Positions 7,839 to 16,827 of a DNA stretch of 32,424 nt are shown one piece after another (the first letter of the stretch is position 1; each line of letters begins with the position of its first letter). The notes beneath the pieces were generated by a model that was not told the DNA's origin, made no database searches, and was given only the letters and a program-made list of their open reading frames with translations. The stretch is from an uncultured Rhodopila sp. Lineage in GTDB: Bacteria; Pseudomonadota; Alphaproteobacteria; Acetobacterales; Acetobacteraceae. The stretch covers positions 1 through 32,424 of the forward strand of contig CAINOE010000099.1 of NCBI GenBank assembly GCA_903851415.1, in the 5' to 3' direction. The translations under genes were made by a program, and so were the position numbers.

Positions 7839-8243
7839 TCAGCGGCGGCGTCTTGCCCGCCGCATGTTGGCCATCAGACGCAAAGCCGGGATCAGCAATT
7901 GGGTCACGCTGAGCGTGCCGGAAATGCCCCGTATCGCCTGGCGCCGGACATCGAGGGCCTCCCGCTCGACACGGCCAGGACGTGAGCGGCTGGCCAGCAG
8001 TCCGAATATGATGGCGACCAGCAGATCCGCCCCGGCCATGATGCCGGTCGTGACGAGGAATGTCTGGTCCAGGCCAGTGCGGATCTCGTACCACGCCGCG
8101 ACGTGCGCGAACACGATGGCGCCGATAACGAACACGAGCGCCACGACGGCCAGGACCATCCGGGTTGCGATCCGGGTGGCCAGGCCGCGCAGGCGGACGC
8201 CCTCGGCTTCCGCCGCTATCCGAGCAAGCCGGACGGGACGCAT
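7839..8243 (-). CDS. YqjE-like (phage holin superfamily III-type) membrane protein
   Basis: A 134-residue inner-membrane protein with two transmembrane segments, about residues 30-50 and 62-82, a short loop between them and a very basic C-terminus (MRRARRRR). Topology and position directly after a YqjD/ElaB-like gene correspond to the yqjD-yqjE arrangement of enterobacteria, where YqjE belongs to the holin-like superfamily. It starts 3 bp after the YqjD-like stop. Its role is unknown; 'holin' describes only the fold family. Confidence 0.68.
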   Translation of the reverse strand: MRPVRLARIAAEAEGVRLRGLATRIATRMVLAVVALVFVIGAIVFAHVAAWYEIRTGLDQTFLVTTGIMAGADLLVAIIFGLLASRSRPGRVEREALDVRRQAIRGISGTLSVTQLLIPALRLMANMRRARRRR

Positions 8244-8246
8244 CGG

Positions 8247-8516
8247 TCAGCGCATCACGCGGCCGATGATCCACCCGACGGTGGCGGCGATCAGCAGCGC
8301 GATCAGCGGCTGCTCCTTCACCTGGCCGGAGACGGCCTGCGCCTGGTCGCGCACCACGCCGGATGCGCTATGGACCGCGGATTCCGCGCGGCCGGCGAAA
8401 TCCGACACCGCAGGCGAGACCCGGTCCTTCATCAAAGCCTCGACCTGATCCCGCAGCCGGGCGATCTGGGCCTGCGCGTCGTCAAGCTTGTTACGTGTGT
8501 CATTGGTGAACGCCAT
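8247..8516 (-). CDS. YqjD/ElaB/DUF883-type membrane-anchored protein
   Basis: An 89-residue protein with a long amphipathic, probably coiled-coil N-terminal region (about 5-65) and a single C-terminal membrane anchor, PLIALLIAATVGWIIGRVMR. In E. coli, members of this family are stationary-phase inner-membrane proteins that bind ribosomes. A strong AAGGAG precedes the ATG. First gene of a minus-strand run that continues into the YqjE-like gene and possibly on to tag and mmcB. Confidence 0.8.
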   Translation of the reverse strand: MAFTNDTRNKLDDAQAQIARLRDQVEALMKDRVSPAVSDFAGRAESAVHSASGVVRDQAQAVSGQVKEQPLIALLIAATVGWIIGRVMR

Positions 8517-9175
8517 GGGAGTTCTCCTTGATGGTTCGCTTGGCCGTCAAACGGAAGGTAGGCCATCCCGTTCCATAACGAACCCATTCTGCCAGCACCC
8601 TTTCGCGAGCGCGAGATACGGTCCTGACGCATCGGCGCGGTGTCCGGGCGCGGCCAAGGTAAACCCATCCCGTTGGACTGATCCTTAACTCGTAAGCTCT
8701 GCGGAGCGTGCCGGCCGGGGTTGATCGCGGTTCCTGGCACCCCGCCCCAACGGCCTCAGTCGGAGCGCGGCAGTACCGGTAAATTCAGCCACACAGTGCT
8801 GTCGTTTCGTGCGGCAGGACGAGCCCGTGAACCGGGCCGAGCAGGTCTGTCAGGCACTGCATTTTGGGGTTAAGCGCCGACATCGAGCGCGGTTACATTC
8901 TGATACCGTACTTGACATTGCATATATAGACGCAATAAGTCGAGATAATGCAAATTCCGTTTCGGGATTTCCTTCATGTTCCGTGCGGCCACACAGGCAT
9001 GGTTGCCGCGACAAACCGCAGGAATCGCGGCGGGTAAGGCGTTCGACCTGACAGCGGACAGTGCAATCGGAATCCGCACTGTCACCCGCCGTAACAGGAC
9101 TGAACAGGTCAGGACCATGACCAAAGCCGGCGTGAGCAATCCCGTCATTAGCTTGATATTTCGAGGAAAGCCGCC
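8517..9175. other. 659-bp gene-free stretch
   Basis: No supported gene. The minus-strand promoter of the yqjD-like operon must lie in the left part. The right part (about 8895-8960) is clearly AT-richer than its surroundings and holds a promoter-like sequence. Short frames here overlap on both strands and show no convincing codon pattern. Confidence 0.6.
8912..8940 (+). promoter_or_regulatory. Candidate sigma-70 promoter in an AT-rich island
   Basis: A perfect TTGACA at 8912-8917 is followed, after a roughly 17-nt spacer containing catatataga, by a weak -10 match (AATAAG, near 8934-8939). Local AT content is high for this genome. It points toward the G1-peptidase gene about 235 bp downstream, which would imply a long 5' leader. 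The poor -10 limits confidence. Confidence 0.3.
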
Positions 9176-9955
9176 ATGACGACATCGACGAACGTAACCT
9201 CCACCAACTGGTCCGGAGCGGTCATCCAGGCCGCCTCCGGCAAGAGCTTGAGCACGGTATCCGCCGTATGGAAGGTGCCTACCGTCTCGCAGGTGCCCGT
9301 CCGTGGCGTGACCACGACGGATGTCGCCTCATGGGTCGGGCTGGATGGCTACAACTCGAATGACGTCTGCCAGGCCGGCATCCAGGAAACGGTGACGACC
9401 GGCGCCAACGGACAGGCGAGCGTCAGCATCTCGGCCTGGGACGAATGGTACCCGGCGGGCAGCAACACCATCTCGTCGTCGGCCTTCAAGGTCGATGCGG
9501 GCGACACCGTCAGGATCACCGTCGAGACGACCGGCGCGGGCGCCACCAAGGCGACCTTCCTGTATGACGACGAGACCACGGGCCAGACCTACCAGACCAG
9601 CCTGACCGCGCCGCACGGGACCAGCCTGACGGGGAACTCGGCTGAATGGGTGGTCGAGACGCCCGAGTGGTCGAACGGGTTTTCGGCGTATCAACCGCTG
9701 CTCGCCGACTTCCTCAACACGCCGATTGTGTTTCAGGACGCCAGCGCGAGCTATGCCAACGGCTCGGCCGCCAGCCTCTCCGGCGCCATGACCATCGGCA
9801 TGGAGACGAGCGGCGGCCAGGGCGTTCCCGCCTACGCGCAGGAGGCCTATGGCAGTGTTTCGGCGTCGGCCGATGCGGTGACGGTCACCGAGGATGATTA
9901 CTGGGCCAACGCGGACACGTCCTCCGGCCCGTATGGCCACCATCGCTACTTCTGA
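9176..9955 (+). CDS. G1-family (glutamic/eqolisin) endopeptidase
   Basis: A 259-residue protein of the Peptidase A4/G1 family, acid proteases first known from fungi. The fold signatures are in order: TNWSGAVIQ (10-18), WVGLDGYNS (53-61), catalytic glutamine Q66 in CQAGIQ, AWDEWYPAG (87-95), and catalytic glutamate E157 in NSAEWVVE. C-terminal SGAMTIGM and SASADAVTV match the family's last strands. Unlike typical members it has no signal peptide or propeptide: the family domain starts about ten residues after the ATG, and GGAAAG before the ATG (9166-9171) supports this start. It may be cytoplasmic, exported by another route, or have lost its leader. Monocistronic as far as can be seen. Confidence 0.85.
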   Translation: MTTSTNVTSTNWSGAVIQAASGKSLSTVSAVWKVPTVSQVPVRGVTTTDVASWVGLDGYNSNDVCQAGIQETVTTGANGQASVSISAWDEWYPAGSNTISSSAFKVDAGDTVRITVETTGAGATKATFLYDDETTGQTYQTSLTAPHGTSLTGNSAEWVVETPEWSNGFSAYQPLLADFLNTPIVFQDASASYANGSAASLSGAMTIGMETSGGQGVPAYAQEAYGSVSASADAVTVTEDDYWANADTSSGPYGHHRYF

Positions 9956-10068
9956 CGACGGGTGCCGATCGGCGCGGGTGGATCGAGGGCGACGCGGGCA
10001 TTGTCCTCGGCGTGTCGAATCCAAGCCGCGACCCGGCGCCAGCGAGGCCCCTGGTCAGGGTCGCTCAT
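9946..10068 (-). pseudogene. Truncated HEPN-domain gene (HepT-like remnant)
   Basis: A 40-residue frame opening MSDPDQGPRWRRVAAWIRHAE, which resembles the first helix of HEPN proteins that partner MNT nucleotidyltransferases. After about 25 residues the similarity ends and the frame stops, so the conserved RX4-6H catalytic helix is missing. Its ATG overlaps the 3' end of the nucleotidyltransferase remnant by 14 bp, the usual layout of MNT-HEPN pairs. Confidence 0.4.
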
Positions 10069-10372
10069 ACACAACGAGTCCGTCCAGGATGGCCGCCCTT
10101 GAGAGGGTGCCGGCGATACCGGCGTTTTCCCGGAAGGTACTTTCACGCACCGGGATGACATCCGCCGGCTGCCGATAGGATCGGCGAGCCTCAAAGCCGG
10201 CCCTCAAGGTGAGCCGATCGGCTGGCGTGTCATCGTCTACCACGACAAGGAGATCGATGTCGCTGTCGGGGCCCGCCAGCCCGCGCGCCGCCGAGCCGAA
10301 CAGGATGACCCGCCGCGGATTGAAAAAGGCGACAACCGGGTCCAGCAGCGCCGCCGGCGCCAGCGCGGGTCG
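10055..10372 (-). pseudogene. MNT-type nucleotidyltransferase domain, lacking a start (antitoxin remnant)
   Basis: About 105 codons encode a minimal nucleotidyltransferase: VILFGSAARG (the GSxxRG motif) followed by DSDIDLLVVVDDDTP with the catalytic DxD acids. In HepT/MntA pairs this domain AMPylates and silences the HEPN RNase. The frame is open only down to a TGA at 10375-10373 and has no ATG before the domain; its only usable starts would be GTG at 10243, inside the domain, or a rare codon. With the truncated HEPN frame next to it, the pair looks decayed. Confidence 0.55.
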
Positions 10373-10375
10373 TCA

Positions 10376-10691
10376 GGCCGAAATCCGTCCGGCGCCCCGT
10401 CCACGATGAGCCTCCTGTTGACGTGATGGTAAGCCCGTATCCCCGGGCTATGGCCGGGAGGTTGGCTGAAACGAGGCGATCGATCCACCGCTTCGCCTTT
10501 GCAGGCGGGGCGGCATCCAGTCCTTCGTCCATGACGACACGTCATCGACGCCGGAAAATAGGGCGCGGGGCCGCTGTATGCCACCGGAAACCACGCCTCC
10601 CGCCCCGGCCGCAGCACCACCCGTGACAGACAGCCGTCCATGCGCTACCTGCAACCCTCTTGCGTGACATTCCGGGACAAACCTGACGCCC
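10376..10691. other. 316-bp stretch without a supported gene
   Basis: Between the nucleotidyltransferase remnant and alaS. On the minus strand all three frames stay open for long distances, and short protein-like pieces occur in different frames (for example near 10530 and 10640), as expected for a degraded gene or for chance in GC-rich DNA. No clear alaS promoter was recognised. Confidence 0.4.
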
Positions 10692-13331
10692 ATGGCCAGC
10701 AGCAACGACATCCGCGCCGCCTTCCTGGACTACTTCGCCCGCCACGGCCACACGCCGGTCGCCAGCTCCCCGCTGGTGCCGCGCAACGACCCGACGCTGA
10801 TGTTCACCAACGCCGGCATGGTGCAGTTCAAGAATGTCTTCACCGGGCAGGAGAAGCGGCCCTACGTCCGCGCCACCACGTCGCAGAAATGCGTCCGCGC
10901 CGGCGGCAAGCACAACGACCTGGATAACGTCGGCTACACCGCCCGCCACCACACGTTCTTCGAGATGCTGGGGAATTTCAGCTTCGGCGACTATTTCAAG
11001 GAACTCGCCATCCCCTACGCGTGGGAGCTGGTGACCCGGGACTATGGCCTGCCGAAGGACCGCCTGCTGGTCACCGTCTATTCCGAGGACGACGATGCCG
11101 CCGCGATCTGGAAGCAGGTCGCCGGCCTGCCGGACGACCGCATCATCCGCATCCCCACCTCCGACAATTTCTGGCGCATGGGCGATACCGGCCCCTGCGG
11201 CCCGTGCAGCGAGATCTTCTACGACCACGGCGACCATATTCCCGGCGGCCCGCCCGGCAGCCCGGACGCCGACGGCGACCGGTTCATCGAGATCTGGAAC
11301 CTCGTGTTCATGCAGTACGAGGAGGGCCCGCCCGGCACCCGCGTGCCGTTGCCGCGCCCCTCGATCGACACCGGCATGGGGCTGGAGCGTATCGCCGCCA
11401 TCCTGCAGGGCAAGCACGACAACTACGACATCGACATCTTCCGCGCGATCATCCTGGCCAGCGCCGAGGCCACCGGGCAGGACCCGGACGGGCCGTTCAA
11501 GACCAGCCACCGGGTGATCGCGGATCACCTGCGGAGCTGCTCGTTTTTGATGGCCGACGGGGTGCTGCCGTCGAACGAAGGGCGCGGCTACGTGCTGCGC
11601 CGCATCATGCGCCGCGCCATGCGCCACGCCACGATGCTGGGCGCGAAAGAGCCGCTGATGCACCGTCTGGTGCCGGCGCTGATCCGCCAGATGGGTGCGG
11701 CGTATCCCGAACTCGGCCGCGCCGAGTCGCTGATCGAGGAGACTCTGCTGCTGGAGGAGACGCGCTTCAAGGTGCTGCTGGAGCGCGGGCTGAACCTGCT
11801 GGCCGACGAAACCGCTCGCCTGGGCGACCGCGAGGCCTTGCCCGGCCCCGTTGCGTTCAAGCTGTACGACACCTACGGCTTCCCGCTCGACCTGACGCAG
11901 GATGCGCTGCGCGAGCAGGGGCGCGGCGTGGACCTCGCCGGGTTCGAAGCGTCGATGCAGGAGCAGCGAACCCGCGCCCGCGCCGCGTGGGCCGGATCGG
12001 GCGACGCCGCGACCGAAAAAGTGTGGTTTGAGATCAAGGAAAAAGCCGGCGCCTCGGAGTTCCTGGGCTACGCCACGGAAAGTGCCGAGGGCGAAATCCT
12101 CGCCGTCGTCGTCGGCAATGCCCCGGCGGACGCGGCTGAGACCGGGACGGATGTCGCGATCGTGCTGAACCAGACGCCCTTCTACGGCGAAAGCGGCGGT
12201 CAGGTCGGCGATACCGGCGTGATCTCCGGGCCGGATGGCCTGGTGATCCGGGTGGCCGATACCCAGAAGAAGCTAGGCGACCTGTTTGTGCACCTGGGCC
12301 GGGTCGAATCCGGTGTCGCCAAGCCCGGCATCCCGGTGGTTGCCACCGTCGATCACACGCGGCGCGGGGCGATCCGCGCGCATCATTCCGCCACGCACCT
12401 GCTGCACGAGGCGCTGCGGCGCAAGCTCGGCACCCATGTGCAGCAAAAAGGCAGCCTGAACGCCCCCGATCGGCTGCGCTTCGACGTCTCGCAGCCGCGG
12501 CCGATTACAGCGGATGAACTGCACTGGGTGGAGGCGGAGGTAAACGCCCGCATCCGTGAGAACTCCGAGGTCACCACCCGCCTGATGACGCCTGAGGCAG
12601 CGGTGGAACACGGCGCCATGGCGCTGTTCGGCGAGAAATACGGCGACGAGGTGCGCGTGGTCGCGATGGGCGAGCCGGATGGCAACAAGCCGGCCTGGTC
12701 GATCGAGTTGTGCGGCGGGACGCATGTGCGGCGGACGGGCGATATCGGCTATTTCCGCATTGTCGGCGAGTCCGCTGTCGCAGCCGGGGTGCGGCGGATC
12801 GAGGCGGTGACCGGCGCCTCGGCGGAGTCCGCGGTCGCTGAAATCCAGGGGCGGCTGAATGAGGCAGCGGGCGCGCTGCGGGCCGCTCCGGCCGAAGTGC
12901 CGGACCGCATCGCCGCGCTGTTGGAGGATCGCCGCAGGCTCCAGGCCCAGGTGGCGGAGCTGCAAAAGAAAGTCGCCACCGGCGGCGGAGCGGCGGCGGC
13001 CGAAGTGGTGAACGGGGTGACGCTGACGGCACGGAATTTGGGCGAGGTCCCGGCAAAGGATCTGAAGGGTCTGGCCGACGCCATCGGCAAGCAGCAGGAG
13101 TCCGGCGTGGTTGCGCTGGTGTCCACGGCGGAGGGCAAGGCCAGCATCGTGGTCGCGGTATCGGCCGATTTGACCGGCCGGATCAGCGCGGTCGATCTGG
13201 TGCGGGCGGCGGCGGCGGCTGTCGGCGGGAAGGGCGGTGGCGGACGGCCGGATCTGGCCCAGGCGGGTGGGCCGGATGGGGCCCGGGCGGATGAAGCACT
13301 GGCGGCGATACGATCGGCACTGGCCGATTAA
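10692..13331 (+). CDS. alaS: Alanyl-tRNA synthetase
   Basis: An 879-residue, full-length AlaS that charges tRNA-Ala and edits mischarged Ser/Gly. Visible in order: class II catalytic core from residue 1 ([36 protein letters not shown] near 75; [14 protein letters not shown] near 90), the tRNA-recognition domain, the editing-domain zinc motif H565-x3-H569 (HSATHLLHE) and C674-GGTH678, and a C-terminal oligomerisation (C-Ala) domain with a [15 protein letters not shown] glycine-rich tail. Standard housekeeping gene with no visible defect. recA, a frequent neighbour in proteobacteria, is not beside it. Confidence 0.98.
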   Translation: MASSNDIRAAFLDYFARHGHTPVASSPLVPRNDPTLMFTNAGMVQFKNVFTGQEKRPYVRATTSQKCVRAGGKHNDLDNVGYTARHHTFFEMLGNFSFGDYFKELAIPYAWELVTRDYGLPKDRLLVTVYSEDDDAAAIWKQVAGLPDDRIIRIPTSDNFWRMGDTGPCGPCSEIFYDHGDHIPGGPPGSPDADGDRFIEIWNLVFMQYEEGPPGTRVPLPRPSIDTGMGLERIAAILQGKHDNYDIDIFRAIILASAEATGQDPDGPFKTSHRVIADHLRSCSFLMADGVLPSNEGRGYVLRRIMRRAMRHATMLGAKEPLMHRLVPALIRQMGAAYPELGRAESLIEETLLLEETRFKVLLERGLNLLADETARLGDREALPGPVAFKLYDTYGFPLDLTQDALREQGRGVDLAGFEASMQEQRTRARAAWAGSGDAATEKVWFEIKEKAGASEFLGYATESAEGEILAVVVGNAPADAAETGTDVAIVLNQTPFYGESGGQVGDTGVISGPDGLVIRVADTQKKLGDLFVHLGRVESGVAKPGIPVVATVDHTRRGAIRAHHSATHLLHEALRRKLGTHVQQKGSLNAPDRLRFDVSQPRPITADELHWVEAEVNARIRENSEVTTRLMTPEAAVEHGAMALFGEKYGDEVRVVAMGEPDGNKPAWSIELCGGTHVRRTGDIGYFRIVGESAVAAGVRRIEAVTGASAESAVAEIQGRLNEAAGALRAAPAEVPDRIAALLEDRRRLQAQVAELQKKVATGGGAAAAEVVNGVTLTARNLGEVPAKDLKGLADAIGKQQESGVVALVSTAEGKASIVVAVSADLTGRISAVDLVRAAAAAVGGKGGGGRPDLAQAGGPDGARADEALAAIRSALAD

Positions 13332-13596
13332 TCCGGCGGGTAATGCCGATCGGCGGACCGTATCGGCACCTGCCGCGATGCCGGCCGGGCCGGATATGAA
13401 ACAGGCGCCTGTCGGATTGTGTTACTTGACCGCAGCGTTTTCCGTCATGGCCCGGCGGGTCCGAGCCACCTATTCCAACACCTTGCCGCGATAGGTGGCC
13501 CGGACATCCGATCCTTTCGGGCCACCTCTCACCCGCGAATGTTGTCGCCGCCTTCGTCCCGTGCCTAGGATCGAGAAACACAGGGAGGAAACCGGA
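13332..13596. other. Intergenic region carrying a broken repeat copy
   Basis: Between alaS and the unassigned 536-residue gene. Apart from the degenerate palindromic element and the ribosome-binding site AGGGAGGAA (13582-13590) of the next gene, nothing is recognised. Confidence 0.5.
13445..13527. repeat. Palindromic repeat element, degenerate middle copy
   Basis: 13445-13506 follows the left copy (same orientation) with scattered changes in the left arm and loop; the right arm then breaks off at cggaca. The lost arm is partly replaced by cgggccacct (13518-13527), which forms a new perfect 10-bp stem with aggtggcccg (13493-13502). The 46-nt tail seen in the other two copies is absent. It lies 69 bp before the start of the following gene. 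Confidence 0.75.
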
Positions 13597-15207
13597 ATGG
13601 ATGCAACCAGCGACCCCGAACGCAAATGCAGCGTCGTCCGCGGCCTCTATGAAAGGCTGGAGGATCGCTGCCTGATGCGCGACCAGAAAGGCGCCAGCGA
13701 TGTCTTCTACGAACTGGTCCGCGCCAACCGGCCGCTGAATGAAATCGTCGCTGAAGGCGTCCGCATCCATGCCCCCTACACTCACGTTCCGTATCATGAA
13801 CGCATCGATGACGGATACCCGAATTTCGTCAACAACGACCACTGCCTGCTCAGCGCCCGCGCAACGATCAACCTGAACCGCATGCTGCCGCCGCATCTGG
13901 CGATGCTGCCGATGGCGCAGACCATCTGGTATATCCCCACGGGTCTTGATATCTGGAACCAGAAGCTCAACCGGGCCCCCGGACACTACACCCGCCACCG
14001 CGGCGACAGCACGGCGGTCGAGGCGCCTCCGCCCCCCGTTGTCTACTGGCCGGACCAGCAGCCGCTGCTGCAAAAGGGGCCGCTGAGCGAACGGCTGAAT
14101 GCCTGGATGACCCATGTGCATCGAGGCAACGTAATCGATGCCTACCGCCTGTTCCTGGGCCTGATGCAGAACCCCGGCGAACGCAACGACGTCCTCGCCG
14201 AACTCTGCTTCGCCGGCCTGATCGACGTGCAGGACCGGCTGTTGCATAACCGTTCATATACCACCGGCCACAAAGCCTATCGGGCCCGTTCGACAGTGGA
14301 ATTGGGCAACGCGCTCGGCTGGGACCATGCGCACAACGTGATCTACGCCGGGGCGCTGGATATCGCCGTCGGGCCGCGCTGGTATTCCACATACGAAACG
14401 GCCTGCAACTACATCAAGATGATGATCGAGGGCGAAGCTCTGCATGCCATCCCCTACAGCGGCGTCAGCGATGCCGAACTGGCGATGCTGCGCAACACCG
14501 GGCCGGTGAACCGGCAGGACGCCGGGGACCTGAGCACCGCGATCCTGCGCAAGGGCGAAGTCGAGACACTGGAAGCGGTCACGAAGCTGCTGAAATCCGG
14601 CAATGACCCGCGGCGCATCCTGGACGTGATCCAGGTCGCCGTGGCGCAGATCGTCCTGGAAACCCGCGACCCCGCCGCGTTCAACACGCCGCACCATTGT
14701 TACGAGTATCAGAATACGCTGGCCTGGTTCTACGACACGTTCAATCATCCGCGCCGCCTGCGGCTGCTTTACATCGCCGCAATGTTCGCCAACCGGGTCG
14801 CCTGCCATCAGCAGGCTATCGGCGAAGTCCATCCCGTTGCGGCCCGGGTTCCGTCGGGCGCCGGTTCGCTGAGTGCGCACCAGCTTCTGAACCGGGTCGA
14901 TGCCGCGATTTGCGCGCTGAACGGCGAGGAAGCCATCGGCTGGACGCAAGCCTATTGCGACAACGTGGCCGAACGCGACCACCTGATGCAGCGCATCGCG
15001 CTGGCGGCGTGCAAGCTCGGCAACGATCCGCACAACCAGGAAATCGCCCAGTGCATGCTGATGGATTTCGATACCAACCGGCAACCGGATCGCGACAGAC
15101 TGCTACTTGCCGCCGCCTGGCACACCGCCATGCACCGCAAATATGGAGACCCGCGAGAGGCGTCGCGCCGCTTCGGCCATGCCTTGCACCTGGCGGAACT
15201 GCTGTGA
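13597..15207 (+). CDS. Uncharacterised histidine-rich 536-residue protein
   Basis: Not assigned to a family. The ATG at 13597 has an excellent ribosome-binding site, AGGGAGGAA, 6 nt upstream; the longer open frame from 13495 runs through the repeat element. The protein is soluble-looking, without signal peptide or membrane segment, probably mostly helical, and has clustered histidines: HAPYTHVPYHERID, FVNNDHC, THVHRG, TTGHKAY, GWDHAHNVIYAG, TPHHCYEY and ACHQQAIGEVHP. Such spacing suggests a metal or heme site. A very faint similarity in pattern to questin-oxidase-like proteins (NH and HA motifs in a helical protein) crossed my mind but is too weak for a call. It converges on the F420 operon, with only 7 bp between stop codons. 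Confidence 0.8.
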   Translation: MDATSDPERKCSVVRGLYERLEDRCLMRDQKGASDVFYELVRANRPLNEIVAEGVRIHAPYTHVPYHERIDDGYPNFVNNDHCLLSARATINLNRMLPPHLAMLPMAQTIWYIPTGLDIWNQKLNRAPGHYTRHRGDSTAVEAPPPPVVYWPDQQPLLQKGPLSERLNAWMTHVHRGNVIDAYRLFLGLMQNPGERNDVLAELCFAGLIDVQDRLLHNRSYTTGHKAYRARSTVELGNALGWDHAHNVIYAGALDIAVGPRWYSTYETACNYIKMMIEGEALHAIPYSGVSDAELAMLRNTGPVNRQDAGDLSTAILRKGEVETLEAVTKLLKSGNDPRRILDVIQVAVAQIVLETRDPAAFNTPHHCYEYQNTLAWFYDTFNHPRRLRLLYIAAMFANRVACHQQAIGEVHPVAARVPSGAGSLSAHQLLNRVDAAICALNGEEAIGWTQAYCDNVAERDHLMQRIALAACKLGNDPHNQEIAQCMLMDFDTNRQPDRDRLLLAAAWHTAMHRKYGDPREASRRFGHALHLAELL

Positions 15208-15214
15208 TGACAGC

Positions 15215-15862
15215 CTAAAACCCGAACCGTTCCAGCAGCGCCAGCGTCCGCGTCGGCCTCCGCGGCTTCGCGGCCATGAACGCCCGCAAGTCGGCCGGGT
15301 GATCGATATCCAGCCCGATCCCCGGCAGCCTGACGATCGTCGGCTCGATCCCCCGGGCACGCGCCGCGATCAGATGCGGAAAGTAACTGTCTTCGCCAAA
15401 CCGCAGCGGCACTGAAAACGGCGGCGCGCACAACACCGCGTTCGAACCCAATTCGTCGTGCGCGGGCACGATCGTGAACGACGGCGGCGCACGGCACGAC
15501 GAAACCACCGCATCGATCTCGGCCGAGGTCACCCGCGGAATATCCCCCGGCACCGTCAGCAGAGCGCCCTTGCCCTCGGCCGCCAGCACCCGGCCCATCC
15601 CGTTCACCGCCCCGGTATGCCCGTCCAGCGCGCCCTCGGTCACCACCCGGGCGCCGTAGCGCTCCGCCAGGGCTGCCGCCACCGGATCGACTGTGTTGAC
15701 CAGAATCCCGGCCAGAAGCCGAGCGCCCGCCAGAGCCGCCAGCACGTCCTCCAGCATCGTCGCCGCCAGCACCTCCCTCTGCCACGAGGTCAGCACCGAA
15801 CCCGTGCGAGACTTCGCTCCGGTGAACGCCTTCACCGGGACCGCCGCCCAAACGTCGATCAT
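15215..15862 (-). CDS. cofC: Phospholactate/phosphoglycerate guanylyltransferase of F420 synthesis
   Basis: A 215-residue CofC/FbiD enzyme that activates a three-carbon phosphoacid with GTP for coenzyme F420 assembly. Motifs: PVKAFTGAKSR (9-19), GHTGAVNGMG (81-90), VPGDIP (104-109), ELGSNAVLCAPP (137-148), RFGEDSY (154-160) and GLDIDHP (183-189). The start at 15862 overlaps the cofD stop as ATGA; a much longer open frame upstream lies inside cofD and is rejected. Whether it uses 2-phospholactate, phosphoenolpyruvate or 3-phosphoglycerate cannot be read from sequence alone. Last gene of the operon. Confidence 0.93.
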   Translation of the reverse strand: MIDVWAAVPVKAFTGAKSRTGSVLTSWQREVLAATMLEDVLAALAGARLLAGILVNTVDPVAAALAERYGARVVTEGALDGHTGAVNGMGRVLAAEGKGALLTVPGDIPRVTSAEIDAVVSSCRAPPSFTIVPAHDELGSNAVLCAPPFSVPLRFGEDSYFPHLIAARARGIEPTIVRLPGIGLDIDHPADLRAFMAAKPRRPTRTLALLERFGF

Positions 15863-16827
15863 CGCAGGCCGCGGTGCCGCAAACCGTGCATTTCGCGCCG
15901 GCGCAGGGTCGTTGCCGCCTCCACGACGATCCGGGCGAGCGCCTCGCGGTCCTCCATCGTCGTCATCAGCGTCTGCGCCAGGGTCACCCGGGCATCGATC
16001 GAGACCACCTCCGACATGTCGGCATGGTCGATCACATAGCCGTCCAAAAGTGCTGCATAGCGTTGCGCCACCGTGCCGGCCGAGGGGTCGAGACCCAGTT
16101 CCGTCATCATCTTCGCCGTCGGCCCCTTCACCGCGCGGCCCGCGATGATCGGCGATACCGCAATGATCGGCGCCTTGCACGCCAGCAGCGCCTCGCGCAC
16201 CCCCGGCACCGCCAGGATCGGCTCAACACTGATGAAAGGGTTGGACGGACAGATCACCACCGCCTCCAGCGACTCATCCGCCAGCGCGGCGAGAAACTCC
16301 GGATGAGGGGTGGCAGCGTCCGCTCCCTGGAACTGCAACTCGCTCACCACCGGCTCGCACCGCCGGCGGACGAAATACTCCTGGAAATCCAGCCATCCCA
16401 GCTCGGTCAGCAGCCGTGTCCGCACCGGATCGTCCGTCATAGGCACCACCCGAGGCCCCACGCCCAGGCGCCGGCAGATATCGGCTGTCACCGCGGACAA
16501 TGTCTCACCGCGCCGAAGCCGCCGCGTCCGTTCGACATGCAGGGCCACATCGCGGTCGCCGAGGCGGAACCATGTCTCACCGCCCAGCGCCTCCATCGTC
16601 TGCATGAACGACCATGTTTCGTCGTGGCGGCCCCAGCCGACCTCCCGGTTCGCGAGGCCGGCCAGCGTATAGACGACCGTATCGATATCCGGCGAGATGG
16701 AAAGCCCCAGGTGTTCGAAATCGTCGCCGGTATTGACGACAACCAGCAGGTTCTCGGGCGGCATGATGCGCGACAGGCCGAGGGCCAGCTTCGCGCCCCC
16801 CACCCCGCCGGACAAAGCGATAATCAC
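15859..16827 (-). CDS. cofD: 2-phospho-L-lactate transferase (CofD/FbiA)
   Basis: A 322-residue enzyme that moves the activated phosphoacid onto the deazaflavin FO to give F420-0 or its analogue. Seen are the N-terminal ALSGGVGGAKLA (4-15), VVNTGDDFEHLGL (30-42), SPDIDTVVYTLAG, CPSNPFISVEPIL and VSPIIAGRAVKGPTAKMM, all typical of CofD/FbiA. Length is normal. Overlaps cofE by 4 bp and cofC by 4 bp, so the three are translationally coupled. Confidence 0.95.
   Translation of the reverse strand: MIIALSGGVGGAKLALGLSRIMPPENLLVVVNTGDDFEHLGLSISPDIDTVVYTLAGLANREVGWGRHDETWSFMQTMEALGGETWFRLGDRDVALHVERTRRLRRGETLSAVTADICRRLGVGPRVVPMTDDPVRTRLLTELGWLDFQEYFVRRRCEPVVSELQFQGADAATPHPEFLAALADESLEAVVICPSNPFISVEPILAVPGVREALLACKAPIIAVSPIIAGRAVKGPTAKMMTELGLDPSAGTVAQRYAALLDGYVIDHADMSEVVSIDARVTLAQTLMTTMEDREALARIVVEAATTLRRREMHGLRHRGLR

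Noticed and set aside
8976..9179. Short plus-strand frame overlapping the peptidase start, as a possible leader or propeptide
   Set aside because: It ends in a different frame from the peptidase, has no signal-peptide pattern and no family features.
15863..16180. N-terminal extension of cofC
   Set aside because: The extension lies inside cofD in another frame, is Asp/Gly/Arg-rich and lacks family similarity; the ATGA overlap at 15862 fits the family start.
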